From Typha latifolia (taxonomy: Eukaryota; Streptophyta; Magnoliopsida; Poales; Typhaceae): a stretch of DNA of 64,000 nt. The stretch covers positions 8,607,501-8,671,500 of the forward strand of contig CM034102.1 of assembly GCA_019914945.1 (NCBI GenBank), given 5' to 3'. The notes beneath the pieces were generated by a model. That model had not been told where the DNA came from, searched no databases, and saw only the letters and a list, made by a program, of their open reading frames with translations. This document shows, piece by piece, positions 31,761-42,995 of this stretch (its first letter is position 1; every line of letters starts with the position of its first letter). The position numbers were made by a program, and so were the translations under genes.

Positions 31761-33560
31761 CCAATCTAGACTAGATACCATTCCAGCCATCACATATATA
31801 TATATATATATATATGTTATATTCATAATTTTCTATACATGATAGATCATATGCATATATTCGATACTACAACAGATCATGCAACTAAGGAATTTAGGTA
31901 GTAAAGAAGCCAAGAGAAAGATGATGCAATGTAGAATCTAACCATGTATCTAACACATGCATACTCCTGCTAGTTTATCACATACACACTTATGATAGAG
32001 ATTATCTCAACATAAAACCATAATAGTGTAGTCATCTCTAATCATCTCTATATATCACCAATGTACTCATATCCCAGATCAACCTAATCAAATGCATGAT
32101 AAAATATGCTCGACTAAAATCATCTCTAGATAAAGTCATATAATCATGCTGGATGTCAAAACATGCATATACATAATTATATAATATATCATAATTTGAG
32201 AAAGGCGTCTAAGAGATAAGACTACTCATAGTCTGTTTGGAAAACACAAACCACGTATCTCTGATATTCGTTAACAGAGTGTCAACTCATTGCTAGCTAG
32301 GTCCATGGGGTCTCAAATAATGGGTTCGAAATCTAAAAATATTTGAGTTGTATGAAGCTAGTCGTTTATCCAATTAGAATATGTTTGTGTAAAATATGAT
32401 GGTTTATTAAACTTTATAAATCAACTAGTTATATATTATAAATATATAGTTATGATAACCTTAACATGCTGACACTATAATTTATATGCATTTACCAGAG
32501 ATTCTACTCTAATTATATATTACGCATACAATAATTATTCTCTTTTGGTAGAAAACATAAAAGGATCAAATATACAATAATATAATTAAAAAATAAAATT
32601 ATATTTACTATATTTAATTACAATTCAATTAGTTCACAACTACTACTTTTATATAACTAATTACTAATTATACATATAATAATCATTACCCATTAATATA
32701 AAAATAATTATCCGACGTTAGCATTTTATTTTATAGAAAATAATATATATAATAATAAGGTGCTAGAAATGCATTATATACATATATACATGAACATTAA
32801 TGAAACTTATATAATTTGATTATTTTTAATAAAACTAAATATATTAATCTAATAATGATAATTAAGCTATAAATATGAAAATACTTATAATGACAATTAA
32901 TTATATTTGTTCTCCTTCTGCTTTATATTACTAAGTATATATGCATATTCTTAAACTAATTAATTGATCATTTAAATTTAATGTAAATAAAATAAATAAT
33001 TTGAAAGAAAGAAAAGGAGAGTCTCTCTATTACAATGCTGGGCCGAGGCCAACACTATAGAAAGAGGAAAAAAAGAAGGAGAAGGAGAAGAAGAAAAAAG
33101 GGAGGAGAAGGGAGGGGGTTGCGGACCTGGGCTAACAGGGAGGGTACCGGCTACTGCTGGCCAGCCAGCGACTGACAAGCCCGAGCCCAAGGGTATGGGG
33201 GCTGTCATTAATAGGGATGACGGTGGTAGGCCAGCATCGGCAAGTGGCAGAGAAAAAGAGAGAGCTCGAGAGGGAGAAAAGTGAGAGAGAGAGAGAGACC
33301 AAATGGAAGGAAACTAAGGGGGAGAGAGAGAGGAGAAGAAAGAGGAGAAGGGAGGAGAGAAGAGAGGAAAGGAGGCTCACCTAGGATACCATGGCGATGG
33401 CGGCAGTGGCGGTGATAGTGGCGATAGCAGTGGCAAGTCAGCTTAGTAGAAGAGAGAGAGAGGAGAGAGAGAAAGACTGAACAAGGGAGAGAGGAGAGAA
33501 GAAAAAAAGAGAGAGAGGCCGTGCTGAGGGAGGAAGGCGATAGCGTCGGAGCTCACCAAG

Positions 33561-34017
33561 GCCATGCCTTATATAGTGCACTTTCATGTATCTTGTTTTG
33601 AACCAGGTGTGACATTACTGTTGATGAATAATTAGGGATAGTATTACTTGCTGAGCGTTAGGCTCATTTCGTGTTGACATTGGATGCAGATTGACTTACA
33701 CCCTGGAGAGAGGCCTAGCAGCAGCTAGCTAGTAGGGCGATAGGCCTTTTAATTTTGTGTTTTATTCTAAAATTATATTCAGGGATCTATATCCCCGATT
33801 TGTAGCTACTTTGGTCATGTACTCTTTATCGGGGATGTTTACCCCTTTTTATTGTATTATGGATGGATTTGCTATGACCTATAGGCCCTTCTCTATTTTT
33901 TGCTTAATTTATTTGAATTCCTTATTTTGACAGCGTATTGTCAAGCTTCTAAATTCCCATGTAACCCTCACGTGAGAGGTAAGCCCCGTGAGAGCCATGT
34001 GGCGGTATTCGGGTGTT
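33561..34017 (+). repeat. Tekay-like LTR 3' end (plus)
   Basis: No gene. Contains the LTR-end features seen at 13800-14172: CTGAGCGTTAGGCTCAT, TCCCCGATTTGTAGCTAC, and a terminal GGTATTCGGGTGTTAC. Head-to-head with the inverted LTR at 29813-33560. Confidence 0.6.
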
Positions 34018-34652
34018 ACGTCAAGACTCTCAATAGCACCTTTATGTAGGGGTGTAATGACATGAGCCTAAATGAGTCAACTCTAGCTTAGGCTCGGTCC
34101 AAAATTAATTTCGAGCCTAGTTTTATATTTAGGATTAGCTTAGCTCAACTCGAGCCTAGCTAGACTAAGCCTGAGCCAAGCCAAAGCTTGAGTCCAAGCT
34201 TGATTGGAGGAGGAAGAGGAGACAACAGCTTGCTAAAGAAGGAAGCGGAGGCCAAAGGGGGAGGAGGAGAAAGTTGACGGAGGAAGAGGTGACAATAGTG
34301 GCTTGCCGATGGAGGAGAAGGAGGCCGAAGGAGAATGAGGAGGCTGATGCCGGCGAAGGTGGTTGGAGGAATAGAAGCCAATTGATGGAGTAGGAAGAGG
34401 AGGAAAGGGAAGAAGAAGAGACTCAGTACTTGGGTTTGTTAAAGAATTTTTTTAGATCTAGAGTTGGAGTTAGATAAAGATAGGATTATATGAGCCATTT
34501 GATAAAAAATCTAATAGTTATATATATAATAATAATAATAAATATTATATTTGAGTCAAGTCCGAGCAAGTTGGCTCTGACTGAGGATTGACTCAAAATT
34601 TAAATCATGTTTTAAAACAAAGCTCAGGCTCGACTCAGCTTAAGCTGAATTG

Positions 34653-34757
34653 TGATGGGTTATGGTACCAAAAGATAGGTTACTAAATGATTCCTTCAAG
34701 ATCTGGATTTATTACAGGAATCATTCAGTAGCCTATCTTTCGCTACCGTAACCCATC
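34653..34757 (+). repeat. C2 5' LTR remnant: 105-bp TG...CA unit with a 41-bp inverted repeat
   Basis: Arms at 34655-34695 and 34716-34756 match at 36 of 41 positions when one is inverted; the spacer is 20 bp. The right arm is the normal end of a C LTR (compare 55928-55968). The unit still begins TGATGGGTTA and ends TAACCCATCA and is followed by a primer site TTGGTATCGAGGCC. Confidence 0.82.
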
Positions 34758-34776
34758 AATTTGGTATCGAGGCCAG

Positions 34777-35692
34777 ATGAACCTCAGACCTCTATTAATG
34801 GTGGAAACAAGGAAGATGACCTCAATAAGGAGACCAATGGAGAGCACACCAGCAAGGGAAGACTCAACCCACGATAACCCTAACCGTGAGGCCGATTCCT
34901 TTGGAGCAACCACGATAAGACCGAGTCAACCAATGTCCATGGGTGTGAATATGGGCTTGGCGGATGAACTTAGGGGCATGTTCCAAATATTGCTGCATAG
35001 AGTTGACGCAATGCAAAAGGATCATACTGATTTAAAAGAATATATCATAAACCGATCGACTTCGTCATCTCCTTGACGATGATCGATGCCTCAAGAAAGA
35101 CCAGTGGTGGGACCACACCGAACCGATACCGCACCAGTCCAGGTGCGATATGTTAGTGTCAATGATCCCCTTTTACCTACCTACACATCATCCTCCACCT
35201 CCGTTACAAAACCCAAGACTGGTGGTGCTGGAACCCGAGAGGCGTGCGACACCGGTGCACTTCATTGATTCGGAGGATTGGCACTTTTAGGATGAGATTG
35301 ATCCCTTCAGAGATGGTGATGAACATGCTCGAGGAGTTAGAAAAGGAGATTAACATGCACAAAGGTTTAGAACTAAACCAAGGATCTTTCGCAAACCCGA
35401 CAATACTATTCGGGGGAGAACCGCATGCTTGGACTTTCCAAAATTTCAAGGCGGTGATCCAATAGATTGGGTGTTTCAAGTTGAACAATATTTTGATTGT
35501 CAAGGGACATCGAAGGATGCAAAGGTCCATATGGCAAGCTTTCACCTCCAAGGAACGACATTACATTGGTATAGATCGGTTACTCATGGTGGAGGATTTA
35601 TCGGTTGGGCTGATTTTTGTAAGAGGATTACTCGTAGACTTGGGACAGCGGCAGATGAAGATTTTGCAGCCATATTAAATCCTCCACCATGA
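34777..35692 (+). pseudogene. C2 gag, N-terminal and capsid parts
   Basis: Starts near 34777, 15-20 bp after the primer site (MNLRPLLMVETRKMTSIRRP ... LHRVDAMQKDHTDLKEYI). Frames change at about 35078 and 35250. The capsid part is ACLDFPKFQGGDPIDWVFQV, ASFHLQGTTLHWYRSV, WADFCKRITRRLGT. It then jumps from about 35690 to a post-capsid region, a deletion. Confidence 0.85.
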
Positions 35693-35784
35693 GTAATCGA
35701 GATAGGCGATTTGCACCTAGAACGCCGATTAGAAATTCTGCGTGTTCAAAAACAGCGGTTGCGAGTACTAGACCATGACCACCT

Positions 35785-36470
35785 TTGAGACCTTCTTCCA
35801 ATGTTAGAGAAGGCATAAGACCCCTCGTTCGAACTCTCACACCTGTCCAGGTGGAGGAGCGAAAAGCGAAGGGCCTTTGCTTTCAATGCGATGAACATTT
35901 CACCCCCGGTCATCGGTGTTCCAAACCGATCGGGAGTGTGATGCCCATCGAATGTCTTGAGGAGGATGATGAGGTTGTTGATGAGGGTGAGTATCCAAAG
36001 GAAGTCCATGAGGAGGCCATTGATGAGGGTGCAGAGGAAGATATCCAAGCTAAAATATCGATGCATGCATATTTGGGTACTTCCGCGTTGAGGATGTTAC
36101 GGGTAGATGGACTCGTTAGAAAGCATTGTGTGTGCATCCTCATCGATTTCTGGAGTACACACAACTTTCTAAATAAGAGGTTAGTGAGGAGATTGGGTTT
36201 GGATGCTGAACCGGCACGAAGCTTAAGGCGGAGAGCTTGTGTCGCCGGGTCGGTATATGGGTGCAAGAACACGACATCATTGTGAACTTGTATCCATTGG
36301 CGCTGCGAGGAGCGGACGTTGTCCTTGGCACTCAATGGTTATAGAGTATGGGACCCATCATGTTTGATTTTCGGAGCATGTGGATGAAATTTAAACAGGG
36401 AAACAAAGATATGCGGCTTGATGGTGTTCGGTCTTCGCCGATTCCTGCATTATGATGGGGCTGCCTTGTG
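35785..36470 (+). pseudogene. C2 gag C-terminus and protease
   Basis: Open 35785-36285: VRTLTPVQVEERKAKGLCFQ, knuckle CFQCDEHFTPGHRC, acidic linker, then the protease HCVCILIDFWSTHNFLNKRL, where the D-T/S-G triad reads D-F-W, so it is inactive. GADVVLGTQWL, then a stop, follows to about 36470. Confidence 0.84.
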
Positions 36471-36519
36471 CCTATGATTTGGCCTATCTTTTTCAGTTAG
36501 GACCAGCAAGAGATGAGCC

Positions 36520-37240
36520 TCATTCAACCAAGTTATAGCTCATGCTCATCTCCCATGATATTGGTGTGAAAAAAGGATGGGACATAGCATTTTTGTGTCG
36601 ACTATCAAGCACTAAACGCTATTACCGTCAAGGATTGATATCCTATTCGAGCTATAAAGGAGATGCTGAACGAGCTTGTAGGGGCGACTATATTCAGCAA
36701 GCTTGACTTGAGGGCCGGGTATCATCAAATTAGAGTTCACTCGGCGGATGTGCACAAGACTACATTTTGGACTCCGGATGGGCATTACGAGTTTCGGGTG
36801 ATGCCTTTTAGTCTCATCAATGTTCCATCTACTTTTCAAGGCCTCATGAATTATATATTTTGGCCTCTATTGTAAAGGTATTTTTTGGTATTTTTTTATG
36901 ACATTTTGGTGTATAGCAGGACTGAATTGGAGCATTGGCGGCATTTGGAGGATGTGCTGAATTTGTTGAAGCAAAATCAGTTGAAGACCAAGAAGTCCAA
37001 GTGCCTATGGGGAGCACCACAAGTGGAGTATTTAGGCCACATCATCTTAGAGGAAGGTGTAGCGGCAGATCCTCAAAAGATTGCATGAATGATCGCTTGG
37101 CCTATTTCTACTCCCACCACCGGATTTAGAGAATTTTTGGGGCTGACCGGATATTATCGCCACTTCATCGCCAGGTATGGCAAGATCGCTACTCCTCTCA
37201 CTTCTTTGTTGAAGGACTCTTTTAGATGGACGGATGAAGC
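36520..37240 (+). pseudogene. C2 reverse transcriptase
   Basis: SYSSCSSPMILV, then [52 protein letters not shown], after a stop VFFYDILVYSRTELEHW (first Asp of the DD pair is Tyr), [20 protein letters not shown], and GLTGYYRHFIARYGKIATPL up to RWTDEA, where C3 is inserted. Confidence 0.87.
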
Positions 37241-37261
37241 TGATATGACTCTGATACCAAA

Positions 37262-39099
37262 CTCTGTAACCACTAAGCACCAAGGACAATGTCCGCACCT
37301 CGCAACGCCAACGGATACAAGTCCACAATGATGTCGTGTCCTTACACCCGTATACCGACTCAACGACACAAGCTCTCCGCCCTAAGCTTCGTGCCGTCTC
37401 CAATAGCAACGTCAAACCCCGTAGTCGGTTCAGCATCCAAACCCAATCTCCTCACTAGCCTCTCGTCTAGAAAGTTGTGTGTACTCCCCGAATCAATGAG
37501 GATGTGCACACAATGCTTTCTAATGAGTCTGTCTACTCGTAACGTCCTCGGCACGAAAGTACTCGAATATGCATGCATCGATATTTCAGCTTGGATATCC
37601 TCCTCCATGCCCTCCTCCACAGTCTCCTCATGGGTCTTCTCTGGACACTCTCCATTATCAACTACCTCATCATCCTCCTCAGGACCATTGATAAGAATCA
37701 TGCTCCCGATCGGGTTAGAACACCGATGACCGGGGGTGAAACGCTCATCACATCGAAAGCAAAGGCCCTTCGCTCTTTGCTCCTCCACCTGGGCAGGTGT
37801 GAGAGTTCGAACAGGGGGTCTTGTGCCTCCTCTAACGTCGAAAGAAGGTCTCAAATGCGATCATGGTCTAGTAGTCGCAGCCGCTATTTTTGAAACTGAA
37901 GAATTTCCAATCGATGTTCTAGGTGCAAACCACCCATCTCGGTTGCCCCAATTGGTTTTTGCTGCCATCTTTAGAGCCCTATGCTTTTGTTCCATCCTCA
38001 CGGCCTTCTCAAAGGCCTCCTCAAGAGTAGTAGGACATAGAGCACGAACATCCGCTTGTATCTCCTCTCGCAGCCCTAAAATAAATATACTCATTAATGT
38101 ACGTTCGGGCCACGGTGGCACACAACGACTACTAACTCTTTCAAACTCAGCTTGGTACTCCAATACGGTAGTCCTTTGAACCATCGTGCTTAATGTGGCA
38201 GAAAAATCTTCATATGCCGCTGTCCCAAATCTACATGTAATCCTCTTACAAAAATCAACTCATCCAGTAAATCCACCACCATGAATAATCGACCTATACC
38301 AATGCAATGCTGTTCCTTGGAGGTGGAAGCTTGCCATCTGGACTTTTGCATCTTCCGCTGTACCTTGACAATCAAAATATTGTTCAACTTGAAACACCCA
38401 ATCCGTTGGATCACCGCCTTGGAATTTTGGAAAGTCTAAGTGTGCGGTTCTCCCCCAAATAGCATTGTCGAGTTCGCAAAGGATTCTTGGTTCAGGTCTA
38501 AACCTTTGTGCATGTTGATCACCTTCTCTAAATCCTTGATTACGTACATCACCATCTCCATAGGGATCAACCTTATCCTCATAGTGCCAATCCTCCTCAT
38601 CGACGAAGCACACCGGTGCCACACGCCTCTCGGGTGCCACCGCCGCTGGTCTTGGGTTTTGTAATGGAGGTAGGGGATGATATGAAGGCATAGGTAGGAG
38701 GGGATCATTGACACTCATATGACGCACCTGGACCTGTGGAGTATCGGTTCTATGGAGTCCAACCGTTGGTCCCTCTTTAAACTCCGTTCGTCGTCAAGGA
38801 GATGACGAACCCAATCGATTCACATCATATTCCTTGAATTCATTGTGATCCTTTTGTATGTTATTAACTCTATGCAACAATGTTTGGAACATGCTCCTTA
38901 GTTCATCCATATTCGAACCCATGGACGTTGGTTGACTCGGTCCTACCGTGGTCGCTCCAAAGGAATCGGCCTCACAGTTAGGATCATCGTGCATTGAGTC
39001 CTCCCTTGTCGGTGTGCTCTCCATAGGTCTCATTGTTGATGTCATCTTCCTTGTTTCAACCATTAATGGAGGTCTGAGGTTCGCTTGCTCTGATACCAA
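37262..39099 (-). pseudogene. C3 gag-protease
   Basis: Gag begins near 39099 (VSEQANLRPPLMVETRKMTS) directly after the last primer site. Segments: 38727-38260 (VDEEDWHYEDKVDPYGDGDV, LDFPKFQGGDPTDWVFQVEQ), 38184-37861 (YQAEFERVSSRCVPPWPERT), 37854-37360 (TLTPAQVEEQRAKGLCFRCD, knuckle ending RFTPGHRC; protease ILIDSGSTHNFLDERL with an intact D-S-G). It ends GADIVLGA, a stop, and WL beside the element terminus. Confidence 0.87.
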
Positions 39100-39183
39100 T
39101 GATAAGACTCTAATACCAATGATATGGCTCTGATACTAATTTGATAGGCTCTGATATCAATTGTTAGGCTCTGATACCAATTT
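39089..39183 (-). repeat. Array of five primer-binding-site copies in C3
   Basis: Minus reading: five (A)TTGGTATCAGAGCC-like boxes in tandem, spaced 19-22 bp, each followed by (T)ATCA: TTGGTATCAGAGCC, TTGATATCAGAGCC, TTAGTATCAGAGCC, TTGGTATTAGAGTC, TTGGTATCAGAGC. The first follows the normal LTR end CAGATCTTATCA (39183); the last abuts gag. Confidence 0.9.
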
Positions 39184-40049
39184 GATAAGATCTGGAACCA
39201 AAGATAGGCTACGCTAAGATTCCTTCAAGATCTGAATTTATTACAAAAATCAGTTCGCGCAATCGAGGAAAAATATTCGTTAGATATTCTCTGGTAGTCA
39301 AAAAATTACAAAACTAATTGGGTTGGATTCGTAACTTTCTAATCTACAACTTTTGTATTTAGCCCTTCACAGATTCGAACTATAGCAGGGACGAAAATAT
39401 GGAAGAACGTGGGTGATGGTGGTGGTGACGGGTGGAGTGGATGTTACGGTTATGGATGGGTATGGATATGAGGGTGGATTGTGGAAGTGATTAAGGGAAG
39501 TAGACGAAGGGAACAAAGTGGTCGAGATCCCAAAGAGAAGGGGTGATTCGACAGACGAGGGAGATTAGAAGCGAGGAGAAACCTTGCCAACGGTAGAGGT
39601 GGAAGGATGGTGAAGAGGGATGAGGGAGGAGTCTAGAGAGAAGATAGGAGACAAGAAATCAAGAATCCAATTCCAATATGAAGTTAGTTGCCATCCACAT
39701 ATTTATAGAGGCTAGCCAACAAGTCTTAAAATAATATGAAACCCTAATTCTAGAGGATTCCTGTCGATCGCGTTCGAACACGCCCGATCGCGTTCGAACG
39801 CACTCAAAAAGTCCCTTCTCTGGATTTGTGAACGCGAAACAGGCGTTCACGAGTCGTTCGAACGCGGGCGTTCATAAACGCATTCACAAGACGTTCACAA
39901 GACGTTCACAAGGCATTCACAAGCATTCACAAGGGTTCACAAGCGTTCGAACGCGACTCCACTTGCGTTCGAACGCAATCTACAAGAATTTTATTTTAAT
40001 GAAAATAAACACCTAATGCAATAAGAAAAGACCCTAACTAAGTGTATCA
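39100..40049 (-). repeat. 5' LTR of C3, including its terminal array
   Basis: Starts TGATACACTTAGTTAGGG at 40049. The TTCGAA array lies at about 39765-39985, with extra GTTCACAAGACGTTCACAAG repeats. The classical end is at 39183; if array units count as LTR, as the 37241 terminus implies, the end is at 39100. Confidence 0.83.
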
Positions 40050-40384
40050 GAAGCCACGACAGCCTTTAAAAAATTAAAAACAGCAATGATGATGGCACCC
40101 ATTTTAGCTCTACCGAACTTCACCAAAGAGTTCATTGTGGAATATGATGCGTAAGGAGTTGTCATAGAAGCAGTACTAATGCAAGGTGGATGTCCCATAG
40201 CAATTCTTAGCAATGCTTTATCACAAAAATCTCAGCAATTATTGACTTATGAGAGAGAGATATTGGCAATTCTATATGCGGTCATAAAGTAGAGGTCTTA
40301 TTTGATCAGTAGACGATTCATTATACGACCTAACCAAAAGAGCATTCCATATTTTATAAGATAGCACATACACACTACGGCAAC
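40050..40384 (+). pseudogene. C2 RNase H (continues from 37240)
   Basis: EATTAFKKLKTAMMMAPILA, LPNFTKEFIVEYDA (Cys of CDAS replaced by Tyr), a stop, ALSQKSQQLLTYEREILAIL, a stop, then RQR at about 40380. It continues RT frame RWTDEA across the C3 insertion, confirming that C3 landed in C2. Beyond 40384 are short pieces resembling A and Co LTR leader sequence. Confidence 0.85.
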
Positions 40385-40411
40385 GCCGCTTCTAACCTCC
40401 CTTATTTCCTC

Positions 40412-40855
40412 AACCAACAAGGAGAATTCTTGAGGCTACATTATTTTCTCAACCAACAAGGTTTGACTCTTCTACAAGGCTTAAACTTTCGTCTTAAGGG
40501 CTATCTAGATGAAAGATCAATCTCGAGGGCTACTGAGGTTGGATATCAATCACGAGAAATGGTGAATCGTAGGTTCTAGCGAGCAAGACTGAGAGAAACA
40601 AAGTCGTGGGGATCGACGGGTTGTTTTGTGAGTCAGTCTTGTAACTGTCATTATTCTAGTGATTGGTTTTGATACAAGTTTGGATCCATGGTTTTTTCTC
40701 GTTTGGGTTTTTCCATGTTAAAATCTTGCTGTACATCTTTGCTTTTGTTTTTTAATAATTTTTTCACTTTTTACTTAAGCAAATGAGTGATATTATTGCC
40801 TAGGGTTTAGATGCATACATGTGTCTAGGTGTTCTTTTAATTGGTATCAGAGCAG
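40412..40855 (+). repeat. Co3 5' LTR 3' half and primer-binding site
   Basis: AGGAGAATTCTTGAGGCTAC onwards matches 53680-54099. It ends ...GTTCTTTTA at 40840 (CA mutated to TA), followed by ATTGGTATCAGAGCAGG, an exact initiator-Met primer site. The U3 part with its TTCGAA array is missing. Confidence 0.85.
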
Positions 40856-40888
40856 GTTCTCTCACCCTTAGAGAGAGATTAGATAGGC

Positions 40889-41989
40889 ATGGATTTTCAT
40901 AGAGATGGACAATTGTCTATTAGACCTCCTCTTATAGATGGATCAAATTATGGATATTGAAAAGCTAGGATGAGAGTTTACTTGAAATCTATATATGAGT
41001 GAGTATGGATTACCGTTGTGAATGGTTGGAGTCCACCAATGTACATGGTGAATGATAAGCTTGTTGAGAAATCGATGGCGTCGTGGGATAGGTCAGATTA
41101 TGAAAAAGTTGGATGGAATAGCAAGGCAATAAATGCAATTTTTAGTTGTGTTTTCTCAAAAGAATTTAGAAGAATTTCTACTTATGAGATAGCAAAAGAA
41201 GCTTGGACGATCTTAGAAACTACTCACGAAGGAACCATGGCTGTAAAACTTTCAAAACTTTAGAGGTTGACTACCAGTTTTGAAACTCTACGTATGGAGG
41301 AGAATGAGATATTTGATGAGTTCTAAGCAAAGCTGAGTGATATAGTCAACTCTAGTTTCAACCTAGAAGAGAAAATTGGTAGTAAGATCCTTAGGTCTCT
41401 CCTAGAAAGGTTTCAAGCTTCAAGCGAAAGTTACAGCTATTGAGTAAAGTAAGGACATTGATTCTATGAAGGTTGAACAATTGGTAGGAAATCTACAAAC
41501 ATTTGAGTCTAGCCTTTCAAAACCTAAGAAGTCTAAAGGTATAGCCCTAACCACTATTGAACAAAATTTAGAGGAGTCTAATGATGAAGGTGATTTAGAT
41601 GTTGAGATGTTGGCCATGTTTGTTAAAAAGTTTAAAATATTTTTTCGGAAGCCAAACAAGTTAAATGCTAAAAAACTTGAGAAAAACAAAGCCTTTGTGA
41701 AAAGAAATCTTACGAGTCTGAATACTGGGGTGAGCAACAACAATATGAATAGAAAAATAAGAATTCTGATAATAAAGTTCGATATTTTAAATGTTCTGGT
41801 TTTGGACACATCGCCCAAGAATGCCCTAATAGTCTTAAGAGGAAGGGTAAAGCAATGAAAGTCACTTGGGATGACTCAGATGAATCTGATGATAATTCTG
41901 AGAAAGACCAAGAGAACTTTGTAGCTTTTGTCTCCTCTCTTTTTAATACTGACTCTATTGTTGATTCTGATAGTACAGATGAACATGAT
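40889..41989 (+). pseudogene. Co3 gag
   Basis: ATG at 40889 (MDFHRDGQLSIRPPLIDGSN), a TGA a few codons later in place of Trp of the YWK motif, then MASWDRSDYEKVGWNSKAIN (in 41018-41263), EGTMAVKLSKL and a stop. After a frameshift at about 41420, 41466-41858 reads MKVEQLVGNLQTFESSLSKP. The zinc knuckle reads YFKCSGFGHIAQEC: here the first Cys is Tyr. It breaks at 41989 where the A3 LTR starts. Confidence 0.87.
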
Positions 41990-42953
41990 TAATACGATTC
42001 AAACTTCACCGATGTCGTCTTGAGCATGGATTCACTTTAGGAGTGTCTTTGTTTCTTGTTTTAATGTTTAATTTCTAAGAAAATAAGTTTTCTATAAGTT
42101 GCATTCGAACGCGGGTGGAGTGAGTTCGAATGTGGTTGTGAACGCGGTTGTGAACGGGTTGTGAGAGTGTAAATTGTGCGTTCGAACGCCCTGTTCAAAC
42201 GCACTGTGAACGCCTGCATTGCGTTCGCAAATCCAAAGAAGTGGGAAACAGGAGCGTTCGATCACGCGTTCGAACGCCTTCATCGCATTCGCAAATCCAG
42301 AGAAGAGCAAACTCGATGAGTTCGAACGGTCGGGCGCGTTCGAATGCGGTCAAGCGCGTTCGAATGCGGTCGGCGAAATTGCATCACATTCGCAAATCCA
42401 GAGAAGGGTAACTAGAGATAATTATTGAAGAATTGAGTTTTGCCTTGCCTCCTTCGTCTTCTTCGCTCTCGTTCTCTCAATCCCCGGCGATGCCGCTTCT
42501 AACCTCCCTCGACCGGCCGATCACCCTAGACCCTTAGGAGTGACCCTCTCCTTCCCATTCTTCCAATCTATCCAACACTTGCCCTAACCCTTCCATCAAC
42601 CATAACCTTTCCATCACCACTTTTCACCGGTGCCACCCCACAAATGTCGGTCCACCTCCAACCACCATCATCCTAAGATCTCGTGCCTCCATCCACAGAT
42701 CCTAAACAGACCAGTCTGACGTTCGTCCACTAATCGGACGATATCTCAAGATCCCCACATACGATTCGCCTGAAACTTAATTTTTTGGAAAGCTCTTTTA
42801 TGGGGATACACTTATCCAAATTTCACGTCGATCTGACGGCGACATCTTTCAGGATCTTATTTCAAAGTTCTATGCCAGATCGAGTCCACCAGATCCAGTC
42901 CAGATCAGAGAATTGGAAGAGATCAAACCTTAGCCTAAGGGGAGATCGTATCA
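41990..42953 (+). repeat. 5' LTR of A3 (964 bp)
   Basis: Starts TAATACGATTC (TG mutated to TA), ends GGGGAGATCGTATCA. TTCGAA array at 42100-42370. The TATA region is disturbed (array continues to GGGTAACTAGAGATAATTAT). The end has a degenerate CCAGATCGAGTCCACCAGAT duplication but no full primer-site copy. Confidence 0.85.
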
Positions 42954-42995
42954 AGCTTGGTATCAGAGCCACCGTTCCTCGGACAAACGCTTCCT

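Larger units (their letters stand above)
29813..33560 (-). repeat. Tekay-like LTR, inverted, with a C solo LTR inside
   Basis: Minus-strand LTR homologous over most of its length to 20715-24138: GGCGCCCCTGCCTAGCACGG near 29815 matches 20722; AATTTGAGAAAGGCGTCTAA at 32195 matches 22350; AT-rich 32300-32960; GA-rich 33000-33550. Near its 5' end is a TATA-like CTATATAAGGC (minus, about 33570). The TGTAATAACC start and its palindrome are missing. Interrupted by 30392-31244. Confidence 0.75.
37241..40049 (-). mobile_element. Ty3/gypsy C3, deletion derivative, TSD GAAGC
   Basis: Perfect duplications GAAGC at 37236-37240 and 40050-40054. Minus-strand order: 5' LTR 39100-40049 with a primer-site array, gag 37600-39099, protease to about 37262, then immediately the terminus: a 20-bp unit TGATATGACTCTGATACCAA (plus reading) at 37241. 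All of RT, RNase H, integrase and almost the whole 3' LTR are gone; only the last array unit of the 3' LTR remains. Confidence 0.88.

Noticed and set aside
39089..39183. CRISPR-like array (regularly spaced short repeats)
   Set aside because: Plant DNA; the repeats match the tRNA-Met primer site, spacers are only 5-8 bp, and the context is an LTR/gag junction.
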